Source of the DNA: Melastoma dodecandrum
Lineage: Eukaryota > Streptophyta > Magnoliopsida > Myrtales > Melastomataceae
Reading direction: 5' to 3'
Assembly (NCBI GenBank): GCA_029817715.1
Contig: JARUPY010000606.1
Span: forward strand, 3,782,001-3,846,000
Length of the DNA stretch: 64,000 nt
Under the pieces are notes generated by a model. The model ran no database searches, was not told the DNA's origin, and saw nothing but the letters and a program-made list of their open reading frames with translations. The position numbers were made by a program, and so were the translations under genes. The first letter of the stretch is position 1. The number at the start of each line of letters is the position of its first letter. Positions 25,613-37,019 of this stretch are shown in pieces.

Positions 25613-27488
25613 CTAAAACTTCTTTTCCTTTAACGGACCCATCGGGATCTTGCTCAGGACCTTGGCATCAACCACTGCATAGTGCTTCTTCATCTCGATC
25701 ATTGCCTTTTCGGCCAAGGGGTCCACCTTATCTTCATGCTTCTCATAGAGTACAGGGATGGTGTGGAGGATCACAATCACTGGACAAGGAGGAATCCACT
25801 CGCGATTAGTGTACAGAAGCATCATCAAACACTAGGGTTTGTATAATAGTGGTTATAGAGAAAATGTTTTAGTAGCGACACAACTTAAAGTGCAGGAAAT
25901 TTAATAAATAGATCAGCAGGCATTGGAAAAGAGACCCGGCCATCAGTCAAAACAAACTGGGAATTTCTAGCCGTTGAAGGCATATGAAGCTCGTACTTCA
26001 ACTTATATGCCCATCAGGCAAAGACATACATTACACACAAATTACCCTAGGAACAGGTGGATAATTAGCTTAATTAGTGGAGCCAGTTTACAGGATGAAA
26101 ACACGATAACTACTTAATTTATACAACAGATTTAGAGGGAACATTTACCAAAGTAAAACAGGGTCAAGAAGTTGCACCAGCTTCCAACTTTAGATGTAAT
26201 CCACAAGCCAACAATCACCTGATCAGAAAACAAGTTTTCCGATGCATGTCAGCAAAAAATGTCACATTCCAAAGCGAACAAAACCTGAAGTAGAACAATG
26301 ACGGTGAAATGCCAATGTTGACATTACAGAACTGCAGTTTAATCCAAGGAAACAAAACAAGCATACCGACAAAAACTTCTTAAGATCTCTTCCTGATGCA
26401 ATCTCCCTCAACAAAGCAATAGAACGATTTATCGCGAACCTAACCACTGAGATTAGCTCCAAGATAGGCTGCTCAGGGATTGAAACCTCTGGAATATGAG
26501 GAGGCTTCCTACAGATGTATATAGAAGAAAAGCAGCCCAAAGAAAATGATTAGTTCTCATCATAAGATACCAATTCCCAGGGATAGGTATCCACAACATA
26601 AAGTAAGCTTACTTGTTGATGAAAGTAGTAGCATTTGACCACAAAAACAAGATTGCCAGGGCAGCAATCAGTCCATGACAAACCAAAGCAAGAAGGTGGT
26701 ACTCCATCAATTCAAAGAGAACCCATATGACCGTCGCAACCCCCAAGGCACCTGCCGATAATTTCTTGTTCCTCCATAACAGCACGTCAGCAGCTGTATC
26801 AACAAAACAGCCCAAGAAAAATCAGTAAACCCGTTTCTCATTCAGATGGACAAACAAGCAACTGTGTTTCCCGTGTATCATTTCAAAACAAGGTTGTCGC
26901 AATCTCACACCCAGAAATATGAGAAAACCATGCACAAGGGGCGATAGCGGCTGGTAAGGGTAAGAGGATACATGTTCGAATGGTGGCAGATGCATCACTT
27001 GCAGCGAAACCGTCACAAAGCACATTATCTCCACAATCTCACACAACCGCAACAATCTAACCCTAACCCAACACATCAGACATCGCGAATGCCGAATCAC
27101 ACCAAATCCGAAGCTAAAAACTCAGATCCCCCGGTTTGCCAACCAGACAAACAATGCGACTCAAGAAGAACCATCCGGATGCGAGAACGACATTCCCGAA
27201 CAAGCCGAATCGCAGATCGAATGAGGAAGAGGACGTACGCATCCCGCCGCCGAGGACGTGGTGTACGGGACGCTCCCTCCCGAAGAGCCGGTAAACCTTG
27301 GGGCCCGCATCGTAGGCAGCGGGAGCAGGGGAGGGGGTAGCGTGGGGAACGGCGGCATCGGACTCGTCCTCGGAGGAGGAAGAGGAATCGTGGCCGTGGC
27401 CGGGGACGTGGTCGTGGATGAAATCCGTAACCTTGTCCACGGCGACAGAGGGCTCGTCGAACTTGGGGGAGTCGTCGTGGTCGGCCAT
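25613..27488 (-). CDS. Reticulon-like protein B (RTNLB)
   Basis: Predicted 269-aa ER membrane-shaping protein. Exons on the minus strand are 27488-27239, 26793-26613, 26508-26367, 26218-26149 and 25779-25613, all GT-AG and in frame. The N-terminus ([13 protein letters not shown]) is acidic and Ser-rich, typical of plant RTNLBs. The reticulon homology domain begins at the exon 1/2 border with KPADV-like [19 protein letters not shown]. It holds two long hydrophobic hairpins ([17 protein letters not shown] and [23 protein letters not shown]), then [16 protein letters not shown] and a charged tail ending PLKEKKF. RTNLBs tubulate the cortical ER and affect receptor traffic. The length fits the family. 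The RTNLB number cannot be assigned from sequence alone. Confidence 0.93.
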
Positions 27489-27976
27489 TGGGAAGGGCTT
27501 AAAGGGAAGGGTAGGGGGGACTCTTTGTTGGAACGCTTGGGGAGTGGGGAAAGGGGGTGGGGGGGGGGGGAGGTGGTGTGGCTCCGGAACGCGTGTAAAG
27601 AGGAAAGGGGCAGAAGGGGAATAACTTTTGTTTTAAATTTGAAGGGTTTTTCTTTTGGTTCGGGGGCGAGAGAGAAAGGGGTTTGAAGCCGGGACGGTGA
27701 AAATGATCCACACCGTTCATTACCCGGATTTTGATCTGAACCGCTAAAATAATATAAAAGATTATCTATATATTTTTTTTTACTTTTCCTTTTTATTTAT
27801 TTTCTCGATGTTTATAATTTCCACAACATGACGGCACGCACGACATGAAAAAAGAGAAGGTGAAAAGAAGAAGAAGGGGATTTAGTTCAAGACAAGAGCC
27901 AGCCGGTCCTGTCATGATTGGGGTCATTGAAATTGGCCCCGATGGGAAACAAAAACAGAGTCCTGAGTCCTGTCCG
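27489..27976. other. Upstream region of the RTNLB gene
   Basis: G-rich on the + strand (C/T-rich as the minus-strand leader), as expected for a 5' UTR near the ATG, then AT-rich. No coding recognised. Long open frames here arise from the G-rich composition. Confidence 0.4.
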
Positions 27977-28561
27977 AAAGGAACGAGAGTTTTGTTCCAC
28001 GATGATTTCGCCAAATGACGCAGTTTAGAAAATATTTCGCCAACTAACCCACCAAAGTCGGCCTTACAAAGGCCGACTTTGGTCCTTAAGGAAGTCGGCC
28101 TTACAAAGGCTGACTTCGATTTTGGGGAATGAAAGTCGGCCTTACAAATGTCGACTTTTCCAATTTCTTTTTTTTTTTAATTAAAAAAAAAGGCCGACTT
28201 CCCATTCATTGATTTTTTTTTTAATTGAAAAAAAAAAGAAATTGGGAAAGTCGGCCTTTGTAAGGGCGACTTTCATTCCCCAAAATCGAAGTCGCCTTAT
28301 AAAGGCCGACTTCCTTTATGCAGCGTCCCAGACTTCGTTTGCTAAAATTTTTTCTAAATGTGGTAAAGTCGGCCTTTATAAGGCCGACTTCCATTCGCCA
28401 AAACCGAAGTCGGCCTTACAAAGGCCGATTTCCTTAAGGACCAAAGTCGGCCTTTGTAAGGCCGACTTTGGTGGGTTAGTTCGTGAATTATTTTCGTTAG
28501 TGCGTCATTTGGCGAAATATTTTGCCAAATGACGTCATTAAGGAACAAAACTCAAAGGAAC
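27977..28561. mobile_element. Foldback/MITE-like element with palindromic modules and 8-bp target duplication
   Basis: AAAGGAAC occurs at 27977-27984 and again at 28554-28561, flanking a 569-bp inverted repeat (27985-28553). The left end GAGAGTTTTGTTCC matches the reverse complement of the right end GGAACAAAACTC. Arm similarity continues through CGCCAAATGACGCA and AACTAACCCACCAAAG. Both arms are built of about eight self-complementary modules of 25-27 nt, such as AAGTCGGCCTT/ACAAAGGCCGACTT (28054-28080 and 28443-28469), so hairpins sit within the larger hairpin. Long terminal inverted repeats with an 8-9-bp duplication suggest a Mutator-like or hAT-like non-autonomous element. No transposase is encoded, and frames inside are by-products of the palindromes. 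Confidence 0.8.
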
Positions 28562-29132
28562 AACCTTTATTTCGCCACCGTTCTAACAATTAATTTCCAT
28601 ACTAAGTAACAATATCGGGCAGCCAAATGTCCAAAACCCATCAATGGCTCAGCTCTGCTTATCAAGAACGCGATGCGGCACGCGGATTTGGCAATCAGTC
28701 CGGCCCAATACAAGAATTTCCGCCCGTTATAATTTGAAAATAGATAATATTTTATTTTAATATTTATTTTGGCCCATCTTTTATTTCATCGTGCGAAAGT
28801 CAAATAAAACTTTAATATAGTCTGACACATGTCCTATGATAGTAGACACTCAACCACTCATTCTCGTGTTTCTCTACATCATCATTCTCCTTACCTATAG
28901 CAGCAGTCTTCGAAATAGATCCATTATCCAAACTTCATCGATTTTACGTATTTTTAACAGCATTAAAAATAATCCAACTCCCGCTTTTAACCTACTTGAT
29001 TTAACTATCAAAATTCTAAAATAAAATCATTTTTTTGACAAAATTATATAAACTAAGTTATAAATAAAACAGAAAGTTAACTCAAAGTTTAATAACATAA
29101 ATGGTATTTTGTTGTGTAATTTTCTCACCTCG
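28562..29132. other. Spacer between foldback elements, no gene seen
   Basis: AT-rich DNA with no recognisable coding or RNA gene. Confidence 0.4.
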
Positions 29133-29510
29133 AATTTCCATGAGTTTTGTACGAAAATACGGTTATTTTTTAAATTTTTTTTGCAAAATACGATCCGAGT
29201 TTCGTAAAATACGGTTTTACAGTCGAAGGGGCGCGTCTTGAAAACGCACTCCTTAAAATGCAAAGAGTGCGTGTTTTCAAAACTTGTCCTCCATGTAAAT
29301 AGGCAGGGGTGGGTTTTGCAAAAAGGGAGGGGCGTCTACCTATTTACACGGAGAGCGGATTTTGAAAACCCGTCCTCTTTGCATTTTAAGCGGTGCGTTT
29401 TGAAAACGCGCTCCTACGACGGAAAAACAGTATTTTATGAAATTCGAATCGTATTTCGTAAATTTTTTTTAAAACTAATCGTATTTTCGTACAAAACTCC
29501 GTACTTCCAT
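29133..29510. mobile_element. Second foldback/MITE-like element, unrelated arms
   Basis: GAGTTTTGTACGAAAATACG at 29142 matches the reverse complement of CGTATTTTCGTACAAAACTC near 29480-29499. The arms remain alignable inward through AAAATGCAAAGAG and GTAAATAGG to a centre near 29318, with about 360 bp between ends. AATTTCCAT (29133-29141) and TACTTCCAT (29502-29510) would be an imperfect 9-bp target duplication (7 of 9), suggesting a Mutator-like origin. No transposase. The arm sequence differs from the element at 27985. Confidence 0.65.
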
Positions 29511-29848
29511 AATCGTAACCCTGTATCGTGCGATGGAGTCGGCCACGACACCCCCGCATCGTGGCATCTAGGTTGGGCAAACCGCATCCAACGACTGGGT
29601 ACTGTTGGATCATTCGTAAAAGTGCTCTTCGATGAAAATAAAATAAAAATGCCAACAGTTATGATGTATCAGGAGGGCAGCTCATGATCATTACCAAGAA
29701 AATCCATGTCGGATCAATGCCATCCCATGAGTGAGGCTGGTCCGTCGACTATCGCTCGATGTATTCCCTCGAAATGAATGGATCTCAGATAGCAATGCAA
29801 CAGCTGACTCATCGACAAAGTGGCGTCTATGTAATGTGCGGAGTGCCA
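29511..29848. other. 3' flank of the arginase gene
   Basis: Contains the presumed arginase 3' UTR (minus strand). No other coding recognised. Confidence 0.45.
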
Positions 29849-31454
29849 TCATCCCGATATCTTGGCCGTCAACTCTCTCACCAGCTTGGCCGCCACCATG
29901 GCAGTCATTCCGTCAACCGTGTCTCGTTGAGGGTTGAACTCGACCACGTCGGCAGCAACCACGTTCCCCTTAAGATTTTGAAGGATGTTCATTACATCAC
30001 GGAAGGAGAGACCACCTGGCTCGAGGTGAGACACGCCGGGAGCAAATGCGGGATCTAGGCAGTCGACATCTACGGAGATGTACACCCCCTTGACTCCCTC
30101 CCCAAGTTTCTGCACAACATTAAAAAGAGGAAGAATCATCGATGTTTCCTTGGGTCTAATAAAGATGCCACACGCCTAGATACAGACCAGATTTTCCAGC
30201 AACTCACGGTCCCTCGAGAAGGTTCTCATCTCGTATTGCTCCACTCCGAATCTTTTGCCCTGTTCCCGTCCTTCGCTAGTTATCGATCGAAGACCAACCT
30301 GTCATGCGGTTTATCTGTTTTTGGGCACTCCAAAGCATAGATGTGTCGATGCTACCAAAAGCGCTGAAACATTTTACCTGTAGAAGTCGACGAACGTGAC
30401 CGCCTTCCATTATACGGGCAAAAGAAGACGCATGGGAGTACTTGTTCCCTTCGAACGCATCATAGATGTCGGGATGTGCATCCAGATGTAGAACATCGAC
30501 AGGTCCCCCCAGCTTCTCGGTGACAGCCCTCACAACGGGGTACGAAATCGAGTGGTCACCTCCTAAAACTAGTGGCCGTAACGGATCCTAGCACAGGAAA
30601 GTCAATAGAAGCATCGATGACCCAATTCAGTCACAACAAAATCATTAATGAGTGGAAACAGGACTGTCGTACCTCTTCCATCACTAACTTGACAGAGTCA
30701 CTTATGACGGTCATCAGTCTATCATCATCAACTCCACAGTCTCGAATTTCTTGGACAGGAACATCGCCCACATCAGTGAGAATTCTCGGGTCTTCTAATT
30801 GCTTTCCTGGAAGTACCGACCACCCATCACGACAAGTTGGTATAGAAGAAAAGCAGGGATGCCCACAGGCACAGATTGAAAAGTTGCAAGTTCAACCTTC
30901 TTCAGTCGTTGAGTTAGTGCTGCCACACCAAATGGCTTCTCTGATACGAGGAGGAGCAAATGCTGGCCCCTGAAGAAAGGATGAATTGTGCCCGAGGGGC
31001 ACACCGAGAAGAGATGCCACAGCTTTAGCACCTCCCAGGGCACGCAGAAGTTCACCCTGTGAAAAATTCATTCAGCGGCCCAAAATAACATCGATGCATG
31101 TGCGTCTCTGCTAAACAACTACGCTGCTAAGCGTGTCACACAAATATATCAAACATCTGTTTTCAAAAGTAAGTGTCAATGATGAAGCAACAACAGTATA
31201 GGACCACCACGATCCATAATGCCTAAACCTTCCCTGAAACTTAGAAAAAGAAAAAGAAAAAAAGAACAATTCTCCCCAATAGATTGCTAATATAACCTGT
31301 GAGGGGTAAATACCTTCAGCTTTGCCCTCTCACGAATGAGCGTGAGAGATGCATCTATCACACGATTTTGACCTTTTTGTATCAGCTCAGCAGGAATATT
31401 TGCAGCATTTAGCTTGTGCAAGTAACGCAGTCCGCCTTTCGCGTATGCAGCCAT
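29849..31454 (-). CDS. ARGAH: Arginase (mitochondrial arginine amidohydrolase)
   Basis: Predicted 338-aa arginase that hydrolyses arginine to ornithine and urea, in plants usually in mitochondria. It recycles nitrogen and modulates polyamine and NO pools. Minus-strand exons are 31454-31314, 31056-30897, 30806-30673, 30587-30378, 30298-30188 and 30109-29849, all GT-AG and in frame. Manganese-site motifs are intact: GGDHSISYP (His about 157), LDAHPDIYD (Asp181, His183, Asp185) and SVDVDCLDPAFAPGVSH (Asp266, Asp268). The N-terminus GLRYLHKLN...KGQNRVIDASLTLIRERAK and the C-terminus DTVDGMTAMVAAKLVRELTAKI match plant arginases, which belong to an agmatinase-like ureohydrolase clade. The ATG at 31454 lies two bases after an acceptor, TGATGTAG, implying a leader intron. 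Agmatinase activity cannot be excluded from sequence. Confidence 0.95.
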
Positions 31455-32420
31455 ATCTACATCAACGAGAAAGCTAAATGCTAACTGGATTAAAAAACAC
31501 AATGCTTGGGCCAAGAACGTCAGACAATTAAAACAAAGGGGCAGGGGTGTTGTCAAGAAGTATATAGCCCAGTGTGTATGACTAAAACTCAATGACTGAT
31601 GAAAGCATGTAGATAGTCTTCGGGATATGCACAGTCAATCAAATCACAAGGAAACGTGGTCATGGAAGAACCGATCGACAAATTGATAGGAAATAATGAA
31701 GTAATGGGGACACCCCATTTTATTCATCCCACCTTCACTATGCTTATAACGACAGTTTACAACACGAGTGAAACTCGAGAAAACAGCATCTTTGGCCAAT
31801 TCAAGGCGAAGATTATGGGCATACACCCTCAATCCATCATCCGGCTTTAGACTGAGAGCTTACTTACAGTGCACGAGACAGGCAGCCACACGTCTCCCTC
31901 AAAGTAAAGATTTAATCGCTGAAGCTGAACCCAGATAACAAACGAAACCCACCCACGGATTCCCCTTCTCAACAAACAGAAAGATCAAAGGGTAGTACTA
32001 CCAACCACCCCAGGATCAAATCATTTTTGCCTAAACAACAAAAACCTTCATCATCATCATCATCACCTTCATCATTTCAAAACAATCTCATCAGCTCACC
32101 GCTTCCAATCGCAACCAAACCAAAAACCCAGTTCCCCTTGATCTTATCACATGCTCCCGAAACTATCCCCACCCAAGAACTCCCCCACAAAACGATCCAA
32201 CCGAAAACAAAACCAGACATTTGAGAAGCCATGGCTCTGCCGCGTTTGAAGGGCGGATAAAGAAAAAGGTTTTACCTTTGCCCTTATATCTATCCGTGTG
32301 ATCCCTGGGTGATGAACACGGGAATCAGACGGCGGCGCCTGGCGAGGAAGAGCTAGCGAGAGTTGTTTGTGGGGAGGCGAACGGGGGACCCAAACTCTGC
32401 GCCAAACATCTTTAGTTAGT
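31455..32420 (-). promoter_or_regulatory. Probable 5' UTR intron and leader exon of the arginase gene
   Basis: A donor, GGGCAAAG/GTAAAACC, on the minus strand at 32276/32275 and the acceptor ending at 31457 would define a leader intron of about 820 bp. The upstream GC-richer block (about 32277-32400) would be the leader exon. A (TCA)n microsatellite lies near 32040-32070 inside the proposed intron. No other gene seen. Inference from splice consensus. Confidence 0.4.
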
Positions 32421-32821
32421 TGTCGGGATTTTATTCAACCTTGTAAAGCGAACCTGGATATTAGTTTTAGTTTTAGTTTTTAGTTTTAAGTTTTCTAGTT
32501 TCGTCGTTTTCCGATGTTTTCTCGGTCTGTGTGACGTGGATTTCTCATCTCAGCCTTCGGATGGAACGCTACACGACCAAAAAGCATTTTGAAAGAACTT
32601 ATGTTGGAAAAAAAAATCTCACAAGAAGTGCATGAAAATATCAAAATGAGATTGAATTGGATTGACCAATCATCTTGTCATCCCATTGTGCCACAATAGA
32701 ATCTTTTGGAATAAAAGAAAATATCGTTTTAGCTCCAAGTTTTTAAATCAATGAAAGAATTTCAATCCAGAGTGTAGCACAAATAAACTCAATCTTCTTC
32801 CTTTCCTCTCTCTCTCTCTGA
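32421..32821. other. Intergenic spacer
   Basis: Promoter side of arginase and 3' side of the first LEA_2 gene, with a (CT)n tract at about 32803-32820. No coding seen. Confidence 0.4.
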
Positions 32822-33475
32822 TCATTTGCATTCCAATGACTTGACGGTCCTGGACGCGACCTCGATCTCCATATTGCAGTTCATCTCGGCGGACTTCTTC
32901 TTCTTCATCACGAGCATCATCGTCACTTTCCCATTCATCTTCCCGTGGCTACCCAGTGTAATCACCCCTTTGCTCAGCTCGGCCTCTAGGCCCGAGTTAG
33001 CCCCGGACAATGCTCTCGAGCTCAGCGATACCTCAACGTTAATCTTCTTGGTGGACTTGAAGTTCGCCTTGCTTCCGGGGATGACTGCCTGACCGACCAC
33101 CACTCCGCCGTACGTGAAGTTGACGGTGCTCGCATCGAACTTGTACGGGCCGAAGTTGGTGTTCTTGATCCTGATCGGCGCAACGAACCTCATGTCAAAT
33201 GATGGAGCAGCCCGGTTCGTGTCGAGGGTCTGGATCTGGAGCTCCCCGACCCTAAACTTGGGGGACCTGACCTTCATGACGACGAGTGCAAACACGAGGA
33301 TGACCATGACCTGGAACACGCTGAATGCAGCGATGTACACCGCCCACTTGATCCTCTTCCTTCGTTTCTCCTCCTCCACGAGGGACCGGAGCGACTCATG
33401 ATCCCCACCGTGGAATCCATTCCCGTTCAACGCCTGAGGATAGTACTCTGCGGGGTTCTTCGCCAAATCCGCCAT
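32822..33475 (-). CDS. LEA_2 domain protein (NHL/LEA14-like), cluster copy 1
   Basis: Single-exon 217-aa protein with a short cytosolic N-terminus. One membrane segment follows a basic RKRIKWAVYIAAF anchor (about residues 42-66, VFQVMVILVFALVVM). The LEA_2 beta-sandwich comes next, with FVAPIRIKNTNFGPYKFD and FTYGGVVVGQAVIP. Members are stress-related membrane-anchored proteins of poorly known mechanism. The ATG at 33475 is the first in frame. This is the leftmost of five paralogues on the minus strand and appears intact. Confidence 0.92.
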   Translation of the reverse strand: MADLAKNPAEYYPQALNGNGFHGGDHESLRSLVEEEKRRKRIKWAVYIAAFSVFQVMVILVFALVVMKVRSPKFRVGELQIQTLDTNRAAPSFDMRFVAPIRIKNTNFGPYKFDASTVNFTYGGVVVGQAVIPGSKANFKSTKKINVEVSLSSRALSGANSGLEAELSKGVITLGSHGKMNGKVTMMLVMKKKKSAEMNCNMEIEVASRTVKSLECK

Positions 33476-33867
33476 TCCTCTCGAACTGCCAATATTTCCA
33501 ACCCCTCTAATTCGTGAAGAATTGAATGTGTTCGATGCGTATTCGAGGTAGTCCTTCTGAGTATTTATATGGTAGATGAAGAACGCGTGGTTGTGACGGC
33601 GTGGTCATTCTCAGGGTCATAGTCGGCGGCCAAGGTCGAGGATTCAGAAGCTTCGGACATTAGGCAGACAAAAAAAAACTTTATATATTTAATCCACAAA
33701 AGTTGACCACTACTGGATCGGAGGACTCATGAGACAACCGAAGCTTCTAATCATTGACTTAATTTTCACTAGTCCCATCTCACCTCCACCTTCAACCTCA
33801 ACCAAAATTATCATCAATATTTGGTTAAGTATTCATTGGATTTGTCGTTTATGAGTTTTAGTTATTT
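33476..33867. other. Promoter region of LEA_2 copy 1
   Basis: Contains a TATA box (33562-33569) and ends at the LTR of the copia element. No coding recognised. Confidence 0.45.
33562..33569 (-). promoter_or_regulatory. TATA box of LEA_2 copy 1
   Basis: The minus strand reads TATAAATA about 87 bp upstream of the ATG. Confidence 0.55.
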
Positions 33868-34247
33868 TGTAAAGAAACGACACGTCGAAAATCTACCGTC
33901 GATAAGTCTATGAGCCTCTTTCCATGAACACTTGGAAGTTTGTTTAACTGAAAATTTCTACCCTGATCGAAATGACAAAGGAAACATTCAAAATACTTAA
34001 ATAGACTAAACAAACTAAACCTAATTAATGCTAACCACCGAGCTAACAACTACACTTAATGTAACATGGAAACTACAACAAATCACTTACGGTGCATAGA
34101 AAATACAACAAAGAAAGTGGATACAATAAAGAAGATAGATAATGTTCTGGAATCTGTAGGGAAGTCTATCCGGGCGAAGTCTACCAGACAAATGTCTAGA
34201 GACACGAGCTCCGTAGACTTGAGGGTTCATCACCTTAACTTTCAACA
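33868..34247 (-). repeat. 3' LTR of the copia element (380 bp)
   Basis: On the minus strand it starts TGTTGAAAGTTAAGG and ends TTTACA. A polypurine tract, AAGGGGGAG, sits immediately before it, marking the 3' LTR. It is recognisably the same sequence as 37020-37445, with many point differences and indels. Confidence 0.8.
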
Positions 34248-37019
34248 CTCCCCCTTAAAGTGATGCCCGATGAACTAGTCACAACTTAGATCGTAGATCT
34301 TCGAATGGACCTCTTGGGAGTGCTTTTGTGAAGATATAAGCAGCATTGTCTTCACTCCTTACTGCGACCATCTCGATGATTCCGTCGAGCACCTTCTCGC
34401 GAATGAAATTGATGTTCCAGCTCAATGTGTTTCGTCCTTGCATAAAACACATGATTCAAAGTCAGCTTTATCGCACTCAGATTATCTCCATAGATAGGAA
34501 CTGACTGATCGGATTTGACATGAAGATCCTCCAAGAGTTTTCGAAGCCATATGCACTACTGAGCTGCATGAGCTGATCTTTTGTATTTTGCTTCGGTAGT
34601 AGACAAAGATACTCAACCATGCTTTCTGCTACTCCATGATATGATGGTATTTCCAAAAAATGAAAACAAAACTAGATGAAAACAAAACTAGATGTGGACC
34701 TTCGATCGTCTCGATCTCCAGCGAAGTCCGCATCTGCAAATCCCTGCAAGATAAAATATGTACCTTTCCTGTAGAGTAGACCCACATCCAACAATGTGTT
34801 AACATACTTCAAAATTTTCTTCGCTTCCTCGAAATATGACTTCCTTAGCTTCTGCATGTATCGACTGCATAAGCAATGTCAGGTCTTGTTATAGTCAAGT
34901 AAATCAGGCTTCCCCAAGAGCTCGATACGGGCGAGGATCTGGTAGACATGTTCCTTATTCTTAACTGACTCTGGGGTTCACGTCGAGAGGAGTGTATCTC
35001 TTCTTCCGATCTGTCATACCAAATTGCTGTACCAACTTCTTTGCATAGTTGATCTGCGATACAAATAAACTTTCTCCATGTTTTCAATCTTCAGTCCCGA
35101 GAACTTTCTCCATGTCGAGATTGGCGATCTCATTTTGCTGCGGGGTCTCTAGACAGGAGAGTTCTCTTTTTATACTGATCTTCCTGCAAAATAAGTTAAA
35201 CTCATTTGAGCAAAATTCATCTCCGTTGTATGTCCGCAACACTCGAATTTTTTTGCTTTGTTCCCCTTCTACAGTTTCCTTGAACTCAAGAAATTTGGAG
35301 AACACTTCCAACTTATCCTTCACGAGATACACCCACGTGAACCAAGAGAAATCATCTATAAATACAACATATATTTGCATCCAGAGTATGAGGTAGTTCG
35401 AGTTGGTCCCTTCAAGTCGCTGTGAACTCGGTCCAAGGGACCCTTGCTTCTAGTGATAGACTTGTCGAACGGAAGTTTATGAGCCTTCCCATATTGACAT
35501 CCTTCGCACATACTATCCTCTTCGATCCTCAGATCTTCTGGTAGACCTTCAACAAGTTTCTTCTGAGACATGACACTCAACTTAGCCATATTGAGATGTC
35601 CAAGTCTCGTATCCCATAGAGATGAGGTGCTATTGTCGCTCATCTTCTCGATGTATGAATTTGAGGCTGAAAGGAAGTAGAGATCATTTACCCGAGTTTT
35701 AGTGTGAACCACGTCTGCCTTGATCTCCTTAACGTTCCTTAGGAACTTCACATTCTCGGGACCGAACAACAAAGATTTCCCTCGTCTACTGCATTTACTA
35801 TTGAGAAAAGATTCTTCTAAATTCCTGTGATGTGGTAGACATTCTTCAGAGTAATAAACTCTCCCTTGCCGCTGTCAATAATAACCGATCCTTCCTTCTG
35901 GACTTCGTGAACGAGTTATCTGCTGTGACGATGCCGCCGCCCCCACTATGAACTTGACTCGACGAGAACACCGAATCATCTCCTGTGACGTGATGTCCGC
36001 AACCTGAATCGACGATCCACCTTTAATCGATCTCCTGTCTACCACGAGACGACCCGTAGACTTGTGAGCATGTCGCCTGGGTTGCCTCCGTTTGCTTCAC
36101 TCTCGAGATCTTCATATCGACATGAAAAGCCTTATCCCAGTCCTCCTCGACTCATTGGTCAGACTTCTCTCCGAGATTCGACGAGTTGGCGAAGTTTCCC
36201 GACTTCAACTTAACTCAACAATCTCTTCTAAGATGCCTAGGTTTGTCACACCTAAAGCACTCAATCTCCTTCGGACTGCTAGAAAATTCCTAAGCGTCTC
36301 GCTCTTCCTTTTCCTTTCCTTTCCACCACGTAGACTTCTTAGTAAACAACACTACTCGATTCCTCCTTGATGCACTCCGGACATCTGGACGGCCAACTAC
36401 TCTTGAGACGACAAGAGATTCTCCAGCTCCTCAAGCGATGGTTGTTGCGTCCACCCCTAAATCGAAGTGATAAAGGGCGTATATTCTGGTTGAAGTCCTT
36501 GAATAATGAACGGCTTTGTCCGAGCATCCGAAAGTCGTTCTTCCGAGAGTAGCAACGAGATCTCTGAACACAGGTTCTTCACCTTGAGGAAATACTTCGG
36601 ATCCTGTTTACTTATCAGCCGCCAACTCGTTCTCGAGCATATGCAGACGAGCCCGTTCTTCTTATTGAAAAGACGATCAATCGTTTGCCAGATTTCACGA
36701 ACAGATTCACAGCCGATAACATGCTTGAACAAACTATGGGAAATTGACCTCTTCAACACGAACTCTGCCTTCGCATTTAATTGTGTCCACCTCTTCACCG
36801 CCTCTGTATTAGCAGCGACGTTCTCAGGAGCCGCAACACTACCGTCTACGACGACGTCCCACAAGTCTTCCCCGACCAGGTAGGACTCCATCCAAGTATT
36901 CCAAATCATGTAGTTTGACCGATTCAGCAGCTCCAAACCAAGACTGGCAACACGACCACTACCTTCCATATCTACGAGGGTATTGACTCTCCACACGAAC
37001 TTCATGAGCTCTGAAACCA

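Noticed and set aside
27258..27686. Gly-rich open frame on the + strand
   Set aside because: It is antisense to RTNLB exon 1 and its C/T-rich leader. Composition explains the open frame.
28209..28532. Open frame with repeated GLYKADF-like peptides
   Set aside because: A direct translation of the palindromic modules of the foldback element, with no start context or homology.
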